Part shown: piece after piece, positions 57,833-64,000 of the stretch
Layout of the letters: each line of letters begins with the position of its first letter
Position numbering within the stretch: position 1 is the first letter of the stretch
From: Streptomyces himalayensis subsp. himalayensis
Lineage (GTDB): Bacteria; Actinomycetota; Actinomycetes; Streptomycetales; Streptomycetaceae
Length of the DNA: 64,000 bases
Assembly: GCF_013778455.1 (NCBI RefSeq)
Contig: NZ_JACEHE010000016.1
Span: 62,001-126,000 of the forward strand
Direction of reading: 5' to 3'
Translations under genes and position numbers: made by a program
The notes under the pieces: model-generated
What the model saw: the letters and a program-made list of their open reading frames with translations, nothing else
What the model was told of the DNA's origin: nothing
The model's database searches: none

Positions 57833-59463
57833 CGCCCACCTCCGTCGGTTCCGGAGGCGTCGTCCGCCGCCCCACCCGACCCCTCGGGCGGGCACTCGGC
57901 GGGGCCCTCAGCCGATCCGTCGCCCCGTTCCCGTTCAGCGACTCCCGAGGCATCCCGGGGCACCCGGAACGTGAACACGGCTCCACCCTCCGGCGAGTTC
58001 GCGGCGGTGATGTCGCCCCCGTGGATATGGGCGTTCTCCAGCGCGATCGACAGACCGAGACCGCTGCCCTCGGACCGCGGCCGCGACGCGCTCGCCTTGT
58101 AGAAGCGATCGAAGACGTGCGGCAGCACATCCTCGGGGATGCCGGGCCCGTGGTCGCGTACCTCGATGGCCACCATCTGGCCGTCCGGGCCCTCGGTCCT
58201 GACGGCGACCCGCACCGGCGAGCCGCCGTGCTTGAGGGCGTTCCCGATCAGGTTCGCGAGGATCACGTCCAGCCGCCGCGGATCGAGCCGGGCCACGATG
58301 CCGCGCTCGGCGTCGAGCTCGACGGCGTCGAGCCAGGCACGCGCGTCGATGCAGGCGGTGATCTGGTCGGCGACGTCCACGTCGTCGAGCACCAGCCGGG
58401 CCGTGCCCGCGTCGAAGCGGGTCACCTCCATCAGGTTCTCCACGAGGTCGCCCAGCCGCCGCGTCTCGCTGACGACCAGCCGTACCGCGGGCTCGATCAT
58501 CGGATCGACGCTGCCGGTCTCGGCATCGAGCTCCTCCTCGAGCACCTCGGTCACGGCGGTGATCGCGGTCAGCGGTGTACGGAGCTCGTGGGACATGTCC
58601 GCGACGAACCGCCGCGACGCCTCCTCGCGCGCACTCATGTCCGCGACACGCTTCTCCAGCGCTTCGGCGGTCCGGTTGAACGTACGGGACAGATCGGCCA
58701 GCTCGTCCGTACCGGACACGCGCAGCCGGGTGTCCAGCTTGCCCTCGCCGAGCCGGCGCGCGGCGACCCCGAGCCGGTGCACGGGCTTCAGCACGGTCGT
58801 CGCCGCGGCCTGCGCGAGCAGCGCGGAGCCGATCAGCGCAAGCCCGGTGGCGATCCCCAGCGACCAGGCCAGCGAGTTGAGGTCCTTGGCCTCCGGTTCC
58901 AGGGACTTGAGCATGTACCCGGTCGGCCCGCCCCCGATCATCGTGGCGCCGCCCACCAGGTACGGGGTGCCGTCGTCCACGATCCGCTGCCAGTACAGGT
59001 GGTACGGGTACTTGTTGCGCTCGGTGAGCTCCTGCCGCTCGTTCACGGCATCGCGCAGGGACTTCGGCACGTCCGTGAGCGTGAAGGTGTCCAGGTCGGA
59101 GTTGCCGACGATGGTGTTGCCGTCCTCGTCCTCGGCGATGAGCAGCACGCTGAAGTGCTGGCCGCTGTTGGCCATCTGGCCGGCGGCGTGCTGCAGTTCC
59201 TCCTGCGTCGGACGGGTGGGCAGGACACCCGCGCGGTTCTGCATCTCCTGCTGGAAGTCGTTCAGCGCGGCGTCCTGGGCACGGGTGAGCACCGCCTCGC
59301 GGTTGAGCCAGTACGCTATGCCGCTCGCCGACACGGCGGCGGTCAGCGCGACGAGCCCGAACACGAGGACCACCCGCAGCCGCAGGCTCGTGAAGCGCAG
59401 CGCCGAGAAGATCGCCTTGCGCGCCGCGGCCCAGCCGCGGAGCTTGTCGTGCGGTTTCGTCAC
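57829..59463 (-). CDS. afsQ2: AfsQ2 sensor histidine kinase
   Basis: GTG at 59461-59463 gives 544 residues. Two helices (about 29-52 and 198-222) enclose an extracytoplasmic sensor of about 145 residues. HAMP follows (about 223-275). The H box is FVADMSHELRTPL (287-299, His292). The N box is NLIGNALKHG, and the ATP lid has DHGPGIPEDVLPHVFDRFYK and GSGLGLSIALENAHIHGGDI. The tail is Glu/Gly-rich. AfsQ2 phosphorylates AfsQ1, which controls antibiotic genes under glutamate-rich medium in S. coelicolor. The overlap with the lipoprotein gene and 214-base gap to afsQ1 agree with the known order. Confidence 0.9.
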   Translation of the reverse strand: MTKPHDKLRGWAAARKAIFSALRFTSLRLRVVLVFGLVALTAAVSASGIAYWLNREAVLTRAQDAALNDFQQEMQNRAGVLPTRPTQEELQHAAGQMANSGQHFSVLLIAEDEDGNTIVGNSDLDTFTLTDVPKSLRDAVNERQELTERNKYPYHLYWQRIVDDGTPYLVGGATMIGGGPTGYMLKSLEPEAKDLNSLAWSLGIATGLALIGSALLAQAAATTVLKPVHRLGVAARRLGEGKLDTRLRVSGTDELADLSRTFNRTAEALEKRVADMSAREEASRRFVADMSHELRTPLTAITAVTEVLEEELDAETGSVDPMIEPAVRLVVSETRRLGDLVENLMEVTRFDAGTARLVLDDVDVADQITACIDARAWLDAVELDAERGIVARLDPRRLDVILANLIGNALKHGGSPVRVAVRTEGPDGQMVAIEVRDHGPGIPEDVLPHVFDRFYKASASRPRSEGSGLGLSIALENAHIHGGDITAANSPEGGAVFTFRVPRDASGVAERERGDGSAEGPAECPPEGSGGAADDASGTDGGGR

Positions 59464-59496
59464 CGTGCCCGACCACTCGCTTCCGCGCCCGCGCGC

Positions 59497-59533
59497 CTGG
59501 GGGTATCTCCCAGGCCCTTAAGGCACTGGGCGG
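59497..59533. repeat. Dispersed hairpin, TGGGGGCACCTCCCA family
   Basis: CTGGGGGTATCTCCCAGGCC at 59497, followed by CTTAAGGCACTGGGCGGG, is a diverged copy in the afsQ2-afsQ1 gap. It may reduce read-through between the two genes. The remaining gap has no gene. Confidence 0.75.
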
Positions 59534-59677
59534 GCCCGGGGGCCGACGCCCCCGCGTTCCCTGCCTGCCTGGTCACCTTTACATTCTCTGCCCGAACGCG
59601 GCCGTTGAGACCGCCTGTTGCTGTGTGCGTCACGAGGCTGGAGGGGCAGAAGTGACCGAAGTGGCCACGACCATCGC

Positions 59678-60355
59678 TCACGAGGGTGTGTCCAGCCGGT
59701 AGCCCACGCCCCGCACCGTGCGGATCAGCGTCGGCGAGGACGGCACGTCCTCGACCTTGGCGCGCAGCCGCTGCACACAGGCGTCGACGAGCCGGGAGTC
59801 GCCGAGATAGTCGTGCTCCCAGACCAGGCGCAGGAGTTGCTGGCGCGACAGGGCCTGGCCGGGCCTGCGGCTCAGCTCCAGCAGCAGACGCAGCTCGGTC
59901 GGCGTCAGCTGAAGATCCTCGCCGTTCTTGGTGACGGTCATCGCGGCACGGTCGATGACCACGTTCCCGAAGGTCGCGGAGTCGTTCGCCTCCCGCTCGC
60001 CGCGGCGCAGCACGGCACGGATCCGGGCGTCGAGCACCCGGCCCTGCACGGGCTTCACGACATAGTCGTCGGCACCGGACTCCAGCCCGACCACCACGTC
60101 GATGTCGTCGCTGCGCGCGGTCAGCAGGATGATCGGCAACTGGTCGGTGCGCCGGATGCGCCGGCACACCTCGAACCCGTCGATACCGGGCAGCATCACG
60201 TCCAGGACGATCAGGTCCGGCCGCTGCTCGCGCAGCAGCTTCAGACCGTCCTCGCCGGTGGCAGCGGTGGCCACACGGTGCCCCTGGCGCGTCAGCGACA
60301 GCTCCAGGGCCGTACGGATGGCGTCGTCGTCCTCGATCAGCAACAGGGAAGGCAC
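59678..60355 (-). CDS. afsQ1: AfsQ1 response regulator
   Basis: GTG at 60353-60355 gives a 225-residue OmpR/PhoB regulator, the length I recall for AfsQ1; ATG at 60371-60373 is an alternative. The receiver has LIEDDDAIRTALELSLTRQG, LIVLDVMLPGIDGFEVCRRI (Asp52 as phosphate site) and DDYVVKPVQG (Lys101). The DNA-binding wing has LQLTPTELRLLLELSRRPGQ and VDACVQRLRAKVED. AfsQ1 activates actinorhodin, undecylprodigiosin and CDA cluster regulators and sigQ in S. coelicolor. A matching box lies in the sigQ side of the divergent promoter region. Confidence 0.93.
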   Translation of the reverse strand: MPSLLLIEDDDAIRTALELSLTRQGHRVATAATGEDGLKLLREQRPDLIVLDVMLPGIDGFEVCRRIRRTDQLPIILLTARSDDIDVVVGLESGADDYVVKPVQGRVLDARIRAVLRRGEREANDSATFGNVVIDRAAMTVTKNGEDLQLTPTELRLLLELSRRPGQALSRQQLLRLVWEHDYLGDSRLVDACVQRLRAKVEDVPSSPTLIRTVRGVGYRLDTPS

Positions 60356-60482
60356 GGCGTCATTCTGTCCCATCGCATGGGGCGGTTTCGACAGTTGGAG
60401 CGCTCCTGCCCACACGCGCGTACCTCGAACTCCTGTAAAGGATCTTTGACAACGCGCCGGCAGACCCGTGCACGGGACCCCT

Positions 60483-60498
60483 GTGACAGGCCTGTGAC
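60483..60498. promoter_or_regulatory. AfsQ1 box
   Basis: GTGAC-AGGCCT-GTGAC matches the published AfsQ1 consensus GTnAC-n6-GTnAC at every defined base. It sits in the afsQ1-sigQ intergenic region, 86 bases before the sigQ start. Confidence 0.75.
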
Positions 60499-60583
60499 AG
60501 TCGGCGGACACCGCCATGAAGTGCTCCCGGCAGAGTTCTTGTCACACGCAAGGCACCGGGGACTCCACGACGGGGGGCGCGAG

Positions 60584-61399
60584 ATGAACACGCTGCACAG
60601 CACCACGACAAGCGCAGTTGTCACGCGTCTTCACGAGGTCGGGCGGGGCGCCGGTCAGCACGAGAAGTCCGGTGCTGAAGGGGGTACCTCCCTGCTCGAG
60701 CGAAGCCGAGAGCTTGGGGGAGGGCGGGGGTGCGCTCGCGGCACCGGGCGTCAGCACACCGCGTACATGACGGTGGTTGACGCACATGTGGGGGGAAGCT
60801 CCAGCGGGGGAGCTCACGGGGGAGCCGCGTACGGGGAGGCCACGGGGGAGCGTCGGGCCAGGTCGGAGACTGTGGATGCCGAAGCGGCGTTTACCGCCTA
60901 CGTCCAGGAGCGCCGCGCCTCCCTGTACGCGACCGCATACCACCTGACCGGTGACCGGTTCGAGGCCGAGGATCTGCTGCAGAGCGCCCTCTTCTCGACG
61001 TACAGGGCCTGGGACAGGATCAGCGACAAGGCCGCGGTCGGGGGCTATCTCCGCCGCACCATGACCAATCTGCACATCAGCGCGTGGCGCCGCCGCAAGC
61101 TGAACGAGTACCCGACCGAGGAGCTGCCGGAGACGGCCGGTGACACGGACGCGATGCGCGGCACCGAGCTGCGCGCCGTGCTGTGGCAGGCGCTGGCCCG
61201 GCTGCCCGAACTCCAGCGCACCATGCTGGTCCTGCGCTACTACGAGGGCCGTACGGACCCGGAGATCGCGGAGATCCTCGGCATAAGCGTCGGCACGGTG
61301 AAGTCGAGCATCTGGCGCTCCCTGCGCAGGCTGCGCGAGGACGACGTCCTGAGCTTCGGCCGTGACGAGGAGGAGTCCTTCGGCGAACTGGTCGCCTGA
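60584..61399 (+). CDS. sigQ: SigQ, SigE-family RNA polymerase sigma factor
   Basis: ATG at 60584 (MNTLHSTTTS) gives 271 residues; ATG at 60767 (MTVVDAHVGG) is an alternative that would drop a segment containing a dispersed hairpin repeat and a Gly/Arg-rich stretch. Sigma-2 is seen in LYATAYHLTGDRFEAEDLLQ and GYLRRTMTNLHISAWRRRKL. Sigma-4 is seen in RLPELQRTMLVLRYYEGRTD and EIAEILGISVGTVKSSIWRS. SigQ represses antibiotic production in S. coelicolor and is under AfsQ1 control. The position opposite afsQ1 agrees. Confidence 0.92.
   Translation: MNTLHSTTTSAVVTRLHEVGRGAGQHEKSGAEGGTSLLERSRELGGGRGCARGTGRQHTAYMTVVDAHVGGSSSGGAHGGAAYGEATGERRARSETVDAEAAFTAYVQERRASLYATAYHLTGDRFEAEDLLQSALFSTYRAWDRISDKAAVGGYLRRTMTNLHISAWRRRKLNEYPTEELPETAGDTDAMRGTELRAVLWQALARLPELQRTMLVLRYYEGRTDPEIAEILGISVGTVKSSIWRSLRRLREDDVLSFGRDEEESFGELVA
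60683..60725. repeat. Hairpin repeat within the sigQ N-terminus or leader
   Basis: GGGGGTACCTCCCTGCTCGA at 60683 pairs with GAGAGCTTGGGGGAGGG around CGAAGCC. It is a copy of the common GGTACCTCCC...GGGGGAGG family and encodes part of the questionable N-terminal extension. Confidence 0.7.
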
Positions 61400-61547
61400 G
61401 GGCCGGGGCGCGGGGGAGCGTCCGCGGGGGACCGCGGGGGACCACGGGGGAGCAGCAACCGGGGGTTGCACGGGGTCACGGGGGACCACGGGGGAGGAAA
61501 GAGAAGGTCCGGGCGGTCGGGGGATCCGCGCGGGCCTTCTCCTCGTT

Positions 61548-62618
61548 TCATCCCTGGGTTCCCCCGTCATCCGGTACCGCGGAGTGCCCGGTCGCGACGG
61601 AGTGGACCTGCTTCGTCATGCGCTGCTTGCGTTCCTTCACCGCGGCGAGCATGTCCGCGTGCTTCTCGATGAGCTGTCGCTGAAGACGGGAATCGATGGC
61701 GTACCGCTTGTGGACGTAGCCGGTCTCGCTCTTGCAGATCACATCGGCTTCCGCCGTGCGGATCTCCTTCTGTGAAGGGGCCGGGAAGTTCGGCGCGGGC
61801 CCGTCCTTCTTCGTCTTCTGGGTACGCCACGTCGGGTCGTCCACGGCCGCGAGCGGATCCGGATAGTTCATCCCGGCCTTGCGCATGCAGGCGCTCCACC
61901 GCTGGTCCAGTTCGTTGGTCCCGGGGTCTTCCCTGGTGGCGGCGGACGCCTCGAAGAACAGCTTCTGGACCGCCGTCATGTCCTGGTTGAGACGGTCGGC
62001 CCCGGCCTTGCGTATGGCTTCTCCCTGGCAGCCGCCTTCGGGGACGCCGGACGGGGGTTGTGCGGGGGAGCCCTTCCCGGTACCGGCTGCCTGTTCGGAG
62101 CCGGTGTAGGCCGCCTGCGCGGCAGGGGTGATCGTCTCCTCGTTCGCTTTGGCCTTCTCCTGGTACGAGACGGCCTGCTGCTTGGTGACGCCGTCGGGCA
62201 GGGGCGGCTTGTAGCCGTAGATGCGGACCGACTTCAGGTCTGTCACGCCGTACTTCCGGCCGTTCTGCGGCAGGTTCCCCGGGGGCGGCTGGTACGCGGG
62301 CCAGCTCAGGCCGAACTTCTTCATGCAGGAGCGGGCCAGGATGTTGATGGCGTGATCCAGGGCCTGTCGTTCCGCGGTGGTCGGCATGTACGCGTCCAGC
62401 GGGTAGTCCTTGGGCGCGTCGGCGGACGAACCGAGGGCCGTGCTCGTGCCGTTGTCCGGCTCCTTCGTCGCCGCCTGCTGTCCGGTGCAGGCCGTGGCGA
62501 GGAGCGCTGTGCCGACCGCCAGGGCGGCTGCGCGGTATGCCCTGGTGACGGGGCCGGAGGCCGGTGCGGTGGCGGTCTCCTTGTGCCGTGGCAGTCCAGG
62601 GTTGGTCGACTGCGACAT
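61548..62618 (-). CDS. Hypothetical lipoprotein
   Basis: ATG at 62616-62618 (MSQSTNPGLP) is preferred to 62636. The 356-residue protein has a hydrophobic segment (AALAVGTALLATACTGQQ) with lipobox Cys near residue 44. The mature part has paired cysteines in SCMKKFGLSWP, GGCQGEAIRKAG, and WSACMRKAGMNYPDP. These C-M-x-K/R-x-G repeats occur in Streptomyces lipoproteins of unknown function that sometimes flank kinases or ABC genes. The gap 61400-61547 to sigQ has repeated GGGGGACC and CACGGGGGAG words but no gene. Confidence 0.75.
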   Translation of the reverse strand: MSQSTNPGLPRHKETATAPASGPVTRAYRAAALAVGTALLATACTGQQAATKEPDNGTSTALGSSADAPKDYPLDAYMPTTAERQALDHAINILARSCMKKFGLSWPAYQPPPGNLPQNGRKYGVTDLKSVRIYGYKPPLPDGVTKQQAVSYQEKAKANEETITPAAQAAYTGSEQAAGTGKGSPAQPPSGVPEGGCQGEAIRKAGADRLNQDMTAVQKLFFEASAATREDPGTNELDQRWSACMRKAGMNYPDPLAAVDDPTWRTQKTKKDGPAPNFPAPSQKEIRTAEADVICKSETGYVHKRYAIDSRLQRQLIEKHADMLAAVKERKQRMTKQVHSVATGHSAVPDDGGTQG

Positions 62619-62724
62619 GTGTGCCCCCGCGATCATGAGGCGACACCGGGTCGCCGTCCCTCGTCATGTGCGCATCAGGGTGATCATCCGCGATGCGTAC
62701 CGTCAAGCCTGACGAGCGGGAGGG

Positions 62725-62771
62725 TGTCCGAACATATGTCTTCCAGCCATGAATGATCATTATTTCGGACA
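62725..62771. promoter_or_regulatory. Inverted repeats upstream of the lipoprotein and inhibitor genes
   Basis: TGTCCGAA at 62725-62732 and TTCGGACA at 62764-62771 are perfect inverse arms 31 bases apart, with the 10-bp palindrome AATGATCATT at 62752-62761 between them. This AT-richer patch lies in the 62619-63073 gap, which shows no gene, and may be a regulator site. Confidence 0.4.
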
Positions 62772-63073
62772 TTGAGCGGAACGCGGCCTCCACGCGGTGT
62801 CCGTACCTGTGCCAAGGTCACGTACCGCAAGATCTCGAGTGGTCCAGAACCCGCCGCGCAGACCGCCGGCATCTCCCCCCACCGCCCATCCGTCGTCGGT
62901 CAGCGCCCGCCTCTGATCGACGCTTCCCCCTGCGCAGCCGCCCGGCGTCGCCCGGTCTCTCATCCCCCCGCGGCAGGCCGGCCGAACGACCGGCCGAGGC
63001 CATGAGCCGCCCCACGACTCGCCGTCCCGCACGGGCGGCGGCACCCCGGCAGACCCGGAAAGAAAGGTCAGAA

Positions 63074-63478
63074 ATGAACAGAGGACGCGGTGTCCTGGCA
63101 GCCTCGGTGATGGCCGTTGCGGCCGTCTTCGGGGCGGTTACCCCCGCACAGGCCGCCAGTTACGACGGCTCCTGCAACGTGGACGAGGCCTGTCTGTACC
63201 GCTACCAGGACTACACGGGCGGCATCTACGACACGCTGTACAGCAAGCAGGAGTACACGGGCACGTACTACGGCACTTCGGTCGCCATCAACAACACGGT
63301 GAGCTCGGTAAAGAACCGTGACTCCAACAACAACCTCTGGCTGTACCAGAACGCCTACTGGTCCGGGGACAGCTGGGGCCTGCCTGCCGGTGCCTCCACG
63401 AACTTCAGCTCCTCGTTCGACAACGTGCCGTCGTCACACTGCTGGTCCGGGGCGACCGCGGGCTGCCCTGCCGGGTGA
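63074..63478 (+). CDS. Secreted peptidase inhibitor family I36-like protein
   Basis: ATG at 63074 follows AAAGGTCAG. The 134-residue protein has a signal peptide of about 27 residues (VLAASVMAVAAVFGAVTPAQ then AA). The mature part resembles I36/SMI-type crystallin folds: CNVDEACLYRYQDYTGGIYD, NNTVSSVKNRDSNNNLWLYQ, WSGDSWGLPAGAS, and a C-terminal SHCWSGATAGC. Four cysteines could form two disulphides. Proteins of this type from Streptomyces inhibit metalloproteases (SMPI) or are simple wall-associated proteins. It stands alone with a terminator. Confidence 0.85.
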   Translation: MNRGRGVLAASVMAVAAVFGAVTPAQAASYDGSCNVDEACLYRYQDYTGGIYDTLYSKQEYTGTYYGTSVAINNTVSSVKNRDSNNNLWLYQNAYWSGDSWGLPAGASTNFSSSFDNVPSSHCWSGATAGCPAG

Positions 63479-63497
63479 CGACAGGAGCGTGACAACA

Positions 63498-63531
63498 GCG
63501 CGGGGCTCCGTCCGTAGGCGAAGCCCCGCGC
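63498..63531 (+). terminator. Terminator after the I36-like gene
   Basis: GCGCGGGGCT at 63498-63507 pairs with AGCCCCGCGC at 63522-63531 over a 14-base loop. Confidence 0.65.
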
Positions 63532-63594
63532 CCGCCTACGCGGCAGCCCCCGCGCCCGCCTACGCGGCAGCCCCCGCGCCCGCCTAAGCGGCAG
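63527..63594. repeat. 24-bp tandem repeat over the uridine kinase stop codon
   Basis: Units beginning CGCGCCCGCCTACGCGGCAG start at 63527, 63551 and 63575; the last has CTAAG and includes the stop codon (63584-63586) of the opposite-strand kinase gene. Each unit has a TAG in that frame. Confidence 0.9.
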
Positions 63595-64000
63595 TGCTCT
63601 GCGCCATCACGCCCCGCCCCGCAGCAGCCGCCGCCAGCCGCCCCAGTGCCTCGTCCTTGCCGCATGGGTGGGCGCCCAATGCCGTCTGGCGGGCCACGAT
63701 GCTGCGCTCGGCACGCATGAGGCGCCAGCCGCGGCGGAGCAGGAACGGGACGGACTTGCGGCCCTCCTTCAGATCCCGCAGCAGCCGCCGCCGGAACGTC
63801 GTCGAAGGACGCCCGCGCAGACACAACGCGTCGGCCAGCAGGCCGAGTTCGCGGCATCGCCCCACGATGTCCGCGGCGAAGATGCCCTCGGCGATGAACA
63901 GCGGGGTGTGCCCGATGTCGAGCGTGTCCTCGCCCGTCCGCGCGCTCGTCGAGATGTCGTACCGCGGGACTCGCGTCCGACCGGAGCGGCACAGTTCCTC
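63584..64000 (-). CDS. Uridine kinase family protein (N-terminus outside window)
   Basis: The frame is open to the window edge and gives the last 138 residues. It includes the strand ISTSARTGEDTLDIGHTPLF and IAEGIFAADIVGRCRELGLL with the Glu-Gly-Ile motif of uridine kinases, then LRGRPSTTFRRRLLRDLKEG and RKSVPFLLRRGWRLMRAERS as lid and basic region. Family members phosphorylate uridine and cytidine. The P loop would be beyond the edge. Its stop lies in a tandem repeat. Confidence 0.8.
   Translation of the reverse strand, partial: EELCRSGRTRVPRYDISTSARTGEDTLDIGHTPLFIAEGIFAADIVGRCRELGLLADALCLRGRPSTTFRRRLLRDLKEGRKSVPFLLRRGWRLMRAERSIVARQTALGAHPCGKDEALGRLAAAAAGRGVMAQSTAA

Overview
The window is chromosomal DNA of a Streptomyces or close relative. 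The GC content is very high with strong third-position GC, starts are often GTG, and many genes overlap as ATGA or GTGA. AfsQ1/AfsQ2/SigQ, WhiJ-like HTH-DUF397 genes and tandem BmpA lipoproteins are all typical of the genus. From memory, the order from NeuA/NeuB through bmpA, ABC transporter, cdd, deoA, add and afsQ2-afsQ1-sigQ matches the S. coelicolor region around SCO4881-SCO4908. This was not checked by a search.

Layout. (1) 1-5.3 kb: unrelated small genes (beta-propeller protein, SUKH-like immunity protein, MOSC protein, acyltransferase-3). (2) 5.3-22.6 kb: a cell-surface glycopolymer island. It has a methyltransferase, a TPR protein fused to a GT29 sialyltransferase-like domain, a GT8-pyruvyltransferase fusion, a GT-C membrane protein, an FAD oxidoreductase with GtrA and GtrB-like proteins, two polysialyltransferase-like proteins, a GT2, a DUF6716-type protein, a CMP-nonulosonate synthetase fused to a HAD phosphatase, and a NeuB-type synthase. 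Together they suggest production of a CMP-activated nonulosonate (Kdn or a sialic acid) and assembly of a teichulosonic-acid-like polymer. (3) 22.7-35.3 kb: an accessory region. An IS256 copy abuts a toxin C-terminus with its immunity gene. An integrase pseudogene comes next. A compact putative RiPP locus follows (HTH-TPR regulator, two small ORFs, a 39-residue precursor, an asparagine-synthetase-like enzyme, a methyltransferase). A 3335-bp ISAs1-type transposon carrying two passenger genes interrupts a second toxin gene, whose immunity genes lie beyond it. (4) 35.2-38 kb: a WhiJ-like cassette (XRE regulator, two DUF397 proteins, divergent ATPase) and a Uma2 protein. (5) 38-55.6 kb: amidohydrolase and nucleoside salvage (two BmpA proteins, ABC ATPase, two permeases, cytidine deaminase, thymidine phosphorylase, adenosine deaminase). 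Four near-identical palindromes, CTACGCGCGTAG-like, precede the transporter genes and add. Interleaved are a Uma2 protein, a STAS protein, a SigX5-like sigma factor, and an MFS/LysR pair. (6) 52.8-53.6 kb: a gene-free repeat zone with a nested MITE-like element. (7) 55.7-64 kb: small secreted and membrane proteins, then lipoprotein-afsQ2-afsQ1 divergent from sigQ with a perfect AfsQ1 box between them, another lipoprotein, an I36-type inhibitor and a truncated uridine kinase.

The best candidates for something undescribed are the RiPP-like locus at 25.6-30.0 kb, the passenger-carrying ISAs1 transposon with intact inverted repeats and a 10-bp target duplication, and the nucleoside regulon palindrome. 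No tRNA, rRNA or CRISPR array was seen.
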